64,000 bases of DNA, taken from assembly GCA_963565915.1 (NCBI GenBank), contig OY751496.1:558001-622000 (forward strand). Direction: 5' to 3'. Source of the DNA: Entoloma clypeatum. Its lineage: Eukaryota; Basidiomycota; Agaricomycetes; Agaricales; Entolomataceae. Both the position numbers and the translations under genes were made by a program. The notes beneath the pieces were generated by a model, which made no database searches, was not told where the DNA came from, and saw nothing but the letters and a program-made list of their open reading frames with translations. Below are positions 32,261-41,300 of the stretch, piece by piece. The stretch's first letter is position 1. Each line of letters starts with the position of its first letter.

Positions 32261-34213
32261 ATGTGGACAGTGTGTTGAAACAGTTTCTCTGTTTTTTGTC
32301 CTCCCCTGAGGTGTGGGAGTGAATCGTCGTCTCCGACTGTGTACAAGTCAAAAATTGGTGGCATATTTTCATGAGCAAGTACAAATGTATCGAGATGAAG
32401 TGGCACCGCAGCCATAGCTGACAAGGTTAAAACCGGGGCCACCCGCTTGTTGCTCATGCGGGGGCCCCTTGCCCATTTCCCTGGTCTTGTCCTGCGGCAT
32501 CCTCCCACAGCCAAGACTGTCTGTCACCCTGTCTGACAAAGTTGACAGCTGTAGCTGGGCTGAGCCATCCAACCATTTTGTTTGCAAACGCACGCCAGGT
32601 GCGTTCTCATGGGTTTACTAGTGCTATCGTGGTGCATTCGCTCTTCCTGTGTCCCCGTTTTCCACACTGGAAACACTCACCTGAACAGATGTTGTCGCCT
32701 CGTGGGTCCAGGGGAAAGCCCATGTCAGCTCGGATGAAGCTGGGGTTGCCAGGCTATGCTGCCTGCCAGTCATTGAGTTGTCATTCGTAGGCCTGGCGGC
32801 CCACATCGGTGTTGGGCTGTTTTGGCCAGTGTGCGATACTGGCTATTACGGCTGTTCTTGTTTCAGGCAAGGGGGTTGTGGGAGGTTGCGGTCATGTGTC
32901 GCCAGTCGGGTTGGGTCTACGTTGGGCAGGTGAGGGGGTAGTTCCGGTTGAGAGCCTGCCAAAGGCCTGGGTCAAGTCATTGACATTGCGGTTGTGTTGT
33001 TCCATCGCCATGAATCACTTCTCCAACTCCAACCTCTTCCCCTGCTCCTCTTTGTACTCGTTCACTGCCTCCTCTATGTATACCAAACTGACACCCTTCA
33101 TCGCCATTGTGAACGCAGTCCAGTCAGTTATTGTGTCCACAGCTATCTTCTTCCTCAAAACTGGGGGGAGGTTCTTCCACGTTGCGCCTGCATAGGTTTT
33201 TGAGTTGGTTATCCCAAGTTGTCGAACTATCTCCATTGCCCTTTCTGCAAATGCGATGTGGGAGTATACTTCGACACCTGCATGCTTCTCCTTCTTCATC
33301 AAATCCTCCTCCTTCAGTCGCATCGCGAGGAGTTCATTTTCGTCCTGGTCGCTAGTGGGTCGTGTCGCTGCGAGGGTTGGGAATCACCCTAAGAATGCTC
33401 TGGAGAATATCTCCCATGTTGTATGGTTCCCTGCCACACCCTGGTACCAGGTATCCGCCGCAGAGCTGTCCCTCAGATAGTCCAGGAACACCTCAATCTT
33501 CTTCTCGGCTTCGACCCTACAAGCTCACATACACATGTTAAAGCTCCTGAGAAACTGTCCAGAGGTTGTGTCGGTGGCTTCACCACAATATGAGTCGTCG
33601 GGGGGTGGTGGTAGTTGTGGAAGTGTTGGTGTTAGTGGTATGGGTGTTGGGGCAGGGGCGGGCAGTGTCAGGGGTCTGAGAGGTTCTAGTTCGAGATGTA
33701 TGGGGGGATTTGGAAATCGTAGGGGGGGAAGTGGCGGTAGCTCTGGGGGTGATGGAGGTTGACAATTTGGTGTCGGGTTTGGAGGTGTCCAAATGGCTGC
33801 CTGTAGTCTAGGGTTTATGGGTGTTTCCGGGGGCGTGTCTGTCCTCGTGTTCTGTGCGGTCGATCTGAAGGGGTACCGTCGTAGGAGGGCTGAAATAGTC
33901 AATGTCGATGTTCTGGGTATGGTACCAAACCTGCCCGAACCCCCTGAGTTATAGGACAGTGGGGTTTTGTAGGTGCTGGGAGATGCGCTCAACCAGCTCG
34001 AGGTTGGCATGTAAGTAGGGAGATGATCGTCACCCAACTCCTCAAAAGATGTCATGGAATGGCTGTACAAGCTGTCGTTTGGCTCATCAGGTTCACTCAT
34101 CGTGATGATGTGGTCGGTCGCAGTTATGGTCGTTCTTCTCGTGGTTCGGTCACAATAGATTTGGTGTCACTGTCGCAGATTCGGTGTTGTGTGTGGCTTT
34201 GAGGTCTGAATTG
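32261..34213 (-). pseudogene. gag: Gypsy-2 gag (degenerate)
   Basis: The N-terminal frame (34100-33525) begins MSEPDEPNDS and is Pro/Ser-rich. The capsid-like part (33323-33015) reads AGVEVYSHIAFAERAMEIV, GATWKNLPPVLRKK and DWTAFTMAMKG. The single zinc knuckle CFQCGKRGHRKSEC is at 32634-32675. Stops and frame changes interrupt it, and a low-complexity GT-rich stretch lies at 33600-33760. Confidence 0.8.
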
Positions 34214-34227
34214 CACTCTCGTCACCA
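34214..34227 (-). other. Gypsy-2 primer binding site (tRNA type)
   Basis: On the minus strand TGGTGACGAGAGTG follows the 5' LTR directly. The leading TGG pairs with a tRNA 3' CCA, so gypsy-2 uses a conventional tRNA primer, unlike gypsy-1, -3 and -4. The tRNA species was not identified. Confidence 0.75.
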
Positions 34228-34378
34228 TGTGGAGAGGTAGCGGGCGGCTCTTGACCGAAGGCAAATGTTGTGTTCTGTTCGCAATGATGTGTACTCTTGT
34301 ACCTCCTACGTAGCTGTGCACTAGCTAATCCTGCAGATCACATGATTTGGTGGGGGAGTGCCAGCAGGCACTACTCCA
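34228..34378 (-). repeat. Gypsy-2 5' LTR
   Basis: About 150 bp, matching 22223-22383. Flanks GAACC (left) and CCAAG (right) do not form a duplication. Confidence 0.85.
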
Positions 34379-34554
34379 CCAAGGATCACCTGGAACATGC
34401 CAAGGAAGCGGTGGAGGACTTCTTTAAATTAAACCCGAATGCACCCCGGTGCTTACGTGCAAATATCTTTAAAGGACTGAAATTTAAACCATATGAGAAC
34501 TTCACGGACACCCCGGACAACATCATATCTCGCCTGGAAGTCGAGATCTAGAAA
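34379..34554 (+). pseudogene. pol: Gypsy-1 pol C-terminus
   Basis: End of the chromodomain helix and tail: TKDHLEHAKEAVEDFFKLNP, then NIISRLEVEI and a stop at 34549-34551. The gypsy-1 polypurine stretch AGAAAGGGGGTAA precedes the 3' LTR. Confidence 0.88.
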
Positions 34555-34562
34555 GGGGGTAA

Positions 34563-34860
34563 TGTTATGATTGTAGTTTCACTTTTCACTTTATCTCATC
34601 TTATTTCAATCTTATCTTATCTACATCATATCGTACATGAGGACATCTTATCAATCATGCAGCATGATGCTGCCCCAATGCAGCCTCATGGTATTTACAT
34701 ATATAAGTAGGGTACTTTCACTTGTATTCAATAGCTTGTTCTCTTGAGATTTCTGCTGGGTCTCTTGGCAATCCAGCCCCTTCCTCATCTTTCCATGTTC
34801 CTCATCCTAAGTTCCTAAGTTTGGGCTTGCAACGTCGTCTGACTTAGTGTCGCCTCAACA
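34563..34860 (+). repeat. Gypsy-1 3' LTR
   Basis: 298 bp, TGTTATGATTG to GTCGCCTCAACA, followed by the ATGGT duplication. Confidence 0.92.
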
Positions 34861-35280
34861 ATGGTGCTACCAGGTTTCTGTACTACAGTGTTATGGTACT
34901 ATGATGTTACAATGCTATAGTGCTTTAGTGCTACATTGCTATGCCTGCTAGTGAGGTTACTACAGAGTGCTATGGCTGCTATGGATGTGAGTGTGTTTGC
35001 TATGATTTGCTACCAGCCACAGGACCACTTTGCTGATGTGGCTCTACTGTGACTTAGTGGTACTTTCAGCATCAGCAATCTGAGGGTCTGTTCTGAAGCA
35101 GTTGAGACCAGTCTATAACATCCTATAGCATCATAGCACCATAGCAAAGGTTCTCTTGTTTAGAGTGTCCACTGTGAGGTATGGAGCATTCCATAGCATT
35201 CCAGAGCACTTCATAGCAACCTCTGAGCTCTTTAAACCTACTCAAATCCCTATACCATCATAGTGTATAGAATGTTACAG
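34861..35280. repeat. Low-complexity CTATAG/CTATGG-rich DNA
   Basis: Irregular repetition of GCTATG, CTATAG and CATAGCA words. The same composition occurs at 42930-43140 and just left of gypsy-1 (4700-4736). No gene. Confidence 0.65.
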
Positions 35281-35756
35281 AGCACTATGGAGCCTTCAGG
35301 AGGCTGCTGTAGAATAGGTTTATATGTCAGTCTACTCAATTCATTTCACACCAATAGTCATTATAAAAAAATATCATTGAATGTACTACTACATCTTGGT
35401 AACATACTCTCGAGACAAGGACATATTGAAATCTGTATTACTAGTACCATTGCTACAACTACTGTCAGGTTCTCCTCACACAAATAATCCCCCCCCCCCC
35501 CCCCCACTGCCTCCTTTTCATTGCTGGTCCATTATTCACGACCTGTTCGTTGCCTGGTGGTGTGGTCTTTGCGTGGCCGCGGTCGGTGCTGTGGTCCCTC
35601 GTCACTTTTTTCTTTTGGTCCTGTTGCTTGTCGTCACCGGCGTCGTCACCACGCTGATATGTGGGGACATGGGACCTTCTTGGGGAGGGGGTAGACTGGC
35701 TGTGGTCTGGTTTGGTTTCAACAGGCCCTTCGGCACAAGAGGCAGCCGTGGGCAAC
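35281..35756. other. Unassigned sequence with a poly-C tract
   Basis: A C run lies near 35489-35506. Open frames across 35500-35750 show no known domain and lie in skewed sequence. Nothing supported as a gene. Confidence 0.5.
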
Positions 35757-36000
35757 AAGAAACGGTTGTTGGGCACATGGGGAGGCCGTAGGGGATGAGA
35801 GGGAGCCGTTGGGGGTGAGAGTAGGCTGTAGGGGACGGGACACAGCCGTTGGATGTGAGAGACGACTGTTGGTGACAAGAGACCCCCGTTGGATATGAGA
35901 GGAGGGCATTGGGGGTGAGAGGCAGCTGCAGGGCATGAGAGGAGGCCATAGGGGGACGAGAGAGAGCCGTTGGAGACACAAGGAGACCATAGGGGATGGG
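35757..36000. repeat. Degenerate minisatellite, GAGGCCGTTGGGGATGAGA-like unit
   Basis: About ten imperfect units of roughly 24 bp (forms such as AGGGAGCCGTTGGGGGTGAG). Related units occur at 44041-44377 plus 50896-50990 and, inverted, at 52020-52345. Confidence 0.8.
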
Positions 36001-36033
36001 GGTGTTGTGTTCAGCATTGGGGAATAAGGAGGA

Positions 36034-36159
36034 TCAACCCTTGGGGTTTGCTGACCATACACAAACAAACACAAGGACTTGTCAAAAAAGTCAACAAGTC
36101 CATTGCTGATGTTTGTTTGTGTGGCACACCATGGCAACCACCGAGGGTTGAACATTGAA
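36034..36159. repeat. Foldback (hairpin) sequence
   Basis: Arms beginning CAACCCTTGGGGTTTGC and ending its partner ACCGAGGGTTG pair along most of about 55 bp each, including ACACAAACAAACA with TGTTTGTTTGTGT, around a short AAAAAGTCAA loop. Could be a small foldback MITE or an RNA hairpin. No target duplication found. Confidence 0.65.
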
Positions 36160-36632
36160 TGTTGAATATTGATCATTGTTGATCTTCCTTCTTCCCATAC
36201 CACACTCAATAGCAGCTCAAGACCACGGCCCACCATCAACTCAAGACCATGACCCCGACATCCCCACAACCCACTAATGCTGAACACCACTCACCACTCC
36301 AATGCCCATGCTGACTCACCCCAAATCCCCATCAATGCCAAATATGATGTACCACACCACAGGACACGAGGCGCAAGTAAACGATGCACACCGACCACGA
36401 GGCCGACTCACCACCCCAAACAACACACAGGGAACATGTCGTCCACGACGGCCATGGGGAGTGGCGTGCACGGGCAGGACAGACAGGTAGGAAATGACCA
36501 CAGCAACAATGGGAAGCAAGACAATACCTGTAGGCAACAACGGCGGCAGAAAATGGGACGCACGAGCCGGAGGGCAAGGGGAAATGACATTGGGCAGACA
36601 GGAAGGCGGGGGCGGGTCCTGTCGTATGCGAA
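36160..36632. other. Intergenic, nothing recognised
   Basis: No motif or repeat partner supports a gene in this stretch. It ends at the gypsy-4 target site. Confidence 0.45.
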
Positions 36633-37076
36633 TGTAAGGGCAACCACTTTGCACTTTCCCTTTCCGTTCATTTCCACCATCTCCGACGCCCTCCGACGCC
36701 CTCCGACGCCCTCCGATCGTATCTGTTGCCTCTGATATCTTATTCACCTCTCTGCACCTCTCCACATCCGACAACTCCGCGCGCCTCCGCTCCTCCGCAC
36801 GTCGGATCGCAGGTACTATCATTCATCTCGTTTCCATTCATCCCCCATCCCTACTCCCGACCATTACTCATCATTCCTATGTCTCGTTTTATCTTTTATT
36901 TCATATCTCATTTTACTATTTATCTCGCTAGCTTGCAGGGGAATCCTTAGAACTTTCTCTTCGGATCTCCCTTGCAAGGTGTGTGTTGTATTACTTATCA
37001 GACTGCTCAATCTAAACTTCGGATCTCCCTTGCAAGTATCTGAGTTTGAGTCTTGGATCGTAAGGTCGCCCTTACA
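36633..37076 (+). repeat. Gypsy-4 5' LTR
   Basis: TGTAAGGGCAACC to GGTCGCCCTTACA (inverted termini TGTAAGGGC/GCCCTTACA). U3 has three tandem CTCCGACGCC units. TATTTAT at 36917-36923 lies 32 nt before AGAACTTTCT (36949-36958). Confidence 0.95.
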
Positions 37077-37078
37077 GT

Positions 37079-37088
37079 AGAAAGTTCT
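37079..37088 (+). other. Gypsy-4 primer binding site (self-priming type)
   Basis: AGAAAGTTCT starts 2 nt after the LTR and is the reverse complement of AGAACTTTCT at 36949-36958. No TGG start. Confidence 0.75.
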
Positions 37089-37237
37089 CATCTAATTGGA
37101 CCGGGTCCGATTGCATCGTTGTCACGATTCCGCGCTTCGGAGTAGCTTCGTCCGCGTCTGACTCCGATACATCTCACACCCCTTCCAGTTCTTCTAATTA
37201 CCTCTCCGTAACCGGTGATTCTGCTCCGCGCATAGTA

Positions 37238-38392
37238 ATGGACGACCCCAATCGCCTTGAACAGCTCGAGCACGAGTTCCAGGAACAACGTCAAACTCTC
37301 GCTGATATCTCTACTCAACTTGACCAACTCCTCCTCGCCTTCAACGCAATTCCTGCCCCAGCTCCGCCACCTATCCCACCTGCTCCCGCACCCGCACCTC
37401 CACCTGCTCCGCTCGCTCCGGCCAATCCGGGCGTGCGTCGAGCAAAACCCGCCAATCCGCCAGACTTCGACGGATCACGCGCAAATGGCTGGACCTTTCT
37501 AAACTCCTGTGAATTGTTTATGGGGCTGGCTCCGGAACAGTTCGCAGACGACCACGCTAAAATTTATTGGGCCTTATCTTTCATGAAGAGTGGACGCGCA
37601 GCACGCTTTGCGGATCGCATTATCCGACAAGAGCGGAGGACCGGTGCTCCGCCTTATCGGACTTGGGTGGACTTCCGCGCCGTCTTTACAACGGAGTTCA
37701 CTCCGAAGAATGAGGAACAGGACGCGAGACTGATCCTCGAAGGAGAATCCTATTATCAAGGTCAACGGGATGTCGAGACCTATATTGACGAGTTCAAAGA
37801 CTACATTGACAAAGCAGGCTATCAGGAGGATACCAATATAGTACTCAAATTCCGCCATGGTCTCCGTTCCGACATTCAGAACGAGATTGCCACCCTGACC
37901 CACGGATGGCCTGCGGATGACAAACCCGATGAGTGGTACTCTGCAGCACAAGTCAATGATGACAATAGGATTGCCAACAAAGCCTTCAAAGCCACTGCTC
38001 CGACCCGCACCTCCGCCTTCCGCAACATTGTCGGACCACAAGTACCTGGCACCTCAGTATTCCCTCGCCCCTACATTCCATTCACTCCGCGTCCAGCTCC
38101 GCTCGCATCCGCAACCGCTCCGCCGACAAGGGACCCTAATGCAATGGACATTGATACTTCACACGTCAAAGGCAAGAATGCCAATGCATGCTTCAGATGT
38201 AACAAAACGGGTCACTTCAGTCGTGAATGCCCCCTTCGCTTCGACGTCCGATTCATGACGATGGAGGAACAAGACGAGTTTATCATGGAACAACTCGTGG
38301 TCAAGGACGCGGCGGAAGGCAACTCCGTTCCGCCCACGGAGTCTGCGGAGTCGGAGGGAGGACAGGAGGATTTTCCTCCTCACAACGAGTGA
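37238..38392 (+). CDS. gag: Gypsy-4 gag
   Basis: 384 residues from ATG 37238, the first good start after a leader of about 160 nt. The N-terminus is a likely coiled coil (LEQLEHEFQEQRQTLADIST, residues 5-30), then a Pro/Ala spacer, a capsid domain (PPDFDGSRANGWTFLNSCEL to GYQEDTNIVLKFRHGL, about residues 75-215) and one zinc knuckle CFRCNKTGHFSREC at residues 318-331. The acidic tail ends EDFPPHNE. It would assemble the virus-like particle. The pol frame overlaps the 3' end in the -1 frame, and pol lacks its own obvious strong start, so a -1 frameshift near GATTTTCCT is plausible. Confidence 0.95.
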   Translation: MDDPNRLEQLEHEFQEQRQTLADISTQLDQLLLAFNAIPAPAPPPIPPAPAPAPPPAPLAPANPGVRRAKPANPPDFDGSRANGWTFLNSCELFMGLAPEQFADDHAKIYWALSFMKSGRAARFADRIIRQERRTGAPPYRTWVDFRAVFTTEFTPKNEEQDARLILEGESYYQGQRDVETYIDEFKDYIDKAGYQEDTNIVLKFRHGLRSDIQNEIATLTHGWPADDKPDEWYSAAQVNDDNRIANKAFKATAPTRTSAFRNIVGPQVPGTSVFPRPYIPFTPRPAPLASATAPPTRDPNAMDIDTSHVKGKNANACFRCNKTGHFSRECPLRFDVRFMTMEEQDEFIMEQLVVKDAAEGNSVPPTESAESEGGQEDFPPHNE

Positions 38393-41300
38393 ACAGTGCG
38401 CCCTCGTTGTCTACTAAAAATCGTTATGCTGCCTTATTTATGGAACAATATGATCCTATACCCTCCATCTCTAAGCCTGCAAACGATCCTATAGTCGCAC
38501 CCAACTCCGCAAACCCTATCCGCATCCGCTTCTCTAAGTGGGAGCGGCGGCTTCCAAAACAATATGTTCTCGCCGCAGCCGCTCGCTCCGACAATTCCCT
38601 CGAACTAGACATAGTTCTCGAAACTACCGACACTAAAGACATACTATCACAAAAGGCCTTACTCGACAGTGGGGCAACAGGATCGTTTATTGAACGTACT
38701 CTGGTCGAGAAACACCGACTCTCTACTCGAAAACTACAACGCGCAATTCCGGTATACAACATCGACGGAACTCCGAATGAGGCCGGAGCAATAACGGAGG
38801 TGTTGGACGTAGTGCTCCGCTATCGGGATCACTCGGAACGGACCCAGCTTGCAGTCACAAGTTTGGGAAAACAAGAAATCGTGTTAGGCTTCACTTGGCT
38901 CAAAGAACACAACCCCGAGGTAGATTGGACTTCAGGGGAAGTGAAGATGAGCCGGTGTCCTGCACGATGTCGGACATGCCAACAGGAGGCAGCCCAAGAG
39001 CGGAAGGAGCGGAAGTTCGAACAAGTCCGCATCCGAGCCTGTCGGATGGGTTCCACTCCGACGTCCGGTCTAGAGGAGGAGGCTCCACGCGGCCCATGGG
39101 TGGAGGATGTCACAGAAGGAGAAGAAATGGAGGAGTTAGCAGAAGACGATGAGGAAGAGGATGAGTTTGAGGAGGGAGACCGCCTTTTTGTCGGAACAGT
39201 ACCTGCGGAGGCGGAGTTCATCCGCGCTTCATCCAATATCTCGCAACGTCTATCGGAGGCCTTCCTCAGTAACCAGAAACCCAAATCTTTCCGCGATTCC
39301 GTACCAGACCACTTGTTTGATTTCGAAGACGTATTCTCAAAGACCTCTTTCGACACCTTACCGGAAGAGCGGACGTGGGACCACGCCATTGAACTTGTTC
39401 CGGACGCCTCTCCGGCGGGTTGTAAGGTATATCCGCTCGCCCCGAACGAACAGAAAGAACTCGACGCGTTTTTGGAGGAAAACCTTGCAACTGGTCGGAT
39501 CCACCCTTCCAAGTCTCCGATGGCATCTCCGGTGTTCTATATCAAGAAAAAGGATGGCTCCCTTCGTCTTGTACAAGACTACCGGTCACTCAATTCCAAA
39601 ACTATCAAAAACAAGTATCCGCTTCCGCTCATATCCGAACTGATCAATAAACTTCAACGCGCTCAATACTTCACCAAACTCGACATCCGCTGGGGTTACA
39701 ACAATGTACGGATCAAACCCGGAGACGAGTGGAAGGCCGCTTTTCGGACCAATCGCGGACTCTATGAACCATTGGTGATGTTCTTCGGCCTCACTAATAG
39801 TCCATCCACATTCCAGACTATGATGAACGAGATCTTTCAGGACCTTATCACTGAAGGTGTAGTTTGTGTTTACCTTGACGATATACTCATCTTCACGGAG
39901 ACCCTTGCGGAACATCGGAGGGTCACACGGATTGTACTGGAACGACTTCGCGAACACAAACTCTATCTAAAACCAGAGAAATGCGAGTTTGAGCAAACGC
40001 GCATTGAATACTTAGGCCTTATTATTGAACAAGGACGCGTAGAGATGGATCCGGTGAAAGTAGCGGGGGTCGCGGAGTGGCCTGCTCCGACAAACGTCCG
40101 AGAAGTACAGTCCTTTCTGGGGTTCACTAACTTCTATCGCCGTTTTATTGAAGGGTTTTCGGACATCGCGCGCCCTCTTTTCGAGCTCACGAAGAAGGGG
40201 CACCTCTGGTCTTGGAAGGAAGGAGAAGTGTCCGCATTTGCGGAGTTGAAGCGGAGGATTACATCCGCTCCGATCCTGGTCTTAGCTGATCATCGAAAGG
40301 AGTGGCGGGTAGAAGCGGATAGCTCGGACTTTGCAACCGGAGCAGTACTGTCCCAACCAACAGAGGACGGTAAGTGGCACCCTGTCGCATTCTATTCCAA
40401 AAGCCTCAGTCCGGTGGAACGCAACTACGAGATCTATGACAAGGAGATGTTGGCAGTGGTCCGCGCATTAGAGGAGTGGAGGCACTTCCTTGAAGGAGCG
40501 GAGAAGACAGTGGAGATTTGGACGGACCACAAAAATCTTGAGTACTTCATGACAGCTCAAAAACTAAATCGACGACAAGCTAGATGGTCCTTATACCTCG
40601 CTCGTTTCGATTTTAAAATGCACCATCGACCTGGAAAGTCAATGGGCAAGTCCGACGCTTTGTCCCGACGAGCGGACCACGGAGACGGATCGCGGGACAA
40701 CGAAAACATCATCCTTCTTCGACCAGAATTGTTTGCAGTGCGAGCAATGCGTGGGGTAACTGTTCAAGGGGAAGAACGCGACGTCCTCTGCCAGGTCCGA
40801 CAGGGAATCCGAGAGGGGCTACTGGAGGATAGTGTGGCGGAGGTCGTCAGATCCCTTCCGACCGTCGGAGCGGGGTCCGTCCGAAGTGCGGAGTGGAGGC
40901 AAGCGGAAGGTTTGCTCTACTTCAGGGATCGTATCTATGTTCCTAATAATCCCCAACTGCGTCATCGGATCCTCACACAACACCACGACACTCCGGTGGC
41001 CGGACATCCGGGACGGTGGAAAACCTTGGAACTGGTGTCGCGCAATTACTGGTGGCCACACATGTCTCGTTTAATAGGTCAATATTGCAAGACATGCGAC
41101 TCATGCCTCCGCACCAAGGTCCGACGCACTCCGCCCTCCGGAGAGCTCAATCCACTACCGGTCCCCACGGAGCGGTGGCAAGTAACCAGTGTTGACTTCA
41201 TTACTGAACTACCAGAAGCCCACGGCTACGACGCTATCATGGTGGTAGTGGACTCAGTAGGGAAGCGGGGACACTTCATCCCGACGCACTCCGACATCTC

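Larger units (their letters stand above)
22223..34378 (-). mobile_element. Gypsy-2: Ty3/gypsy element, minus strand, old and split
   Basis: Short LTRs (left about 22223-22383, right about 34228-34378) with a TGG primer site and polypurine tract in the right places for a minus-strand element. Order on the minus strand: gag, protease-like domain, RT, RNase H, integrase. Copia-2 (24004-29677) and a truncated gypsy-3B (30761-31510) interrupt it. The LTRs differ at many positions and no clear target duplication is seen, so it is old. It is inserted in the gypsy-1 chromodomain. Confidence 0.88.
4737..34860 (+). mobile_element. Gypsy-1: Ty3/gypsy chromovirus, outermost host of the nested block
   Basis: LTRs at 4737-5034 and 34563-34860 (298 bp each) are flanked by the direct repeat ATGGT (4732-4736 and 34861-34865), which fixes the two ends as one insertion although they lie 30 kb apart. 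The element's own sequence is 4737-10324, 22083-22222 and 34379-34860; the rest is later insertions (copia-1 and gypsy-2). By eye the LTRs differ at about 15 positions, so this is an old copy. Gag and pol are read on the plus strand and carry many stops and frameshifts. The C-terminal chromodomain is split by both insertions. A leader of about 600 bp (5035-5641) without a gene lies between LTR and gag. Confidence 0.93.

Noticed and set aside
22223..34378. Target duplication for gypsy-2
   Set aside because: Flanks GAACC and CCAAG do not match in any register tried, so none is claimed.
35489..35506. Poly-C tract as a functional site
   Set aside because: Homopolymers of this kind recur in the window (for example 63208-63227) without conserved context and may be assembly-sensitive.
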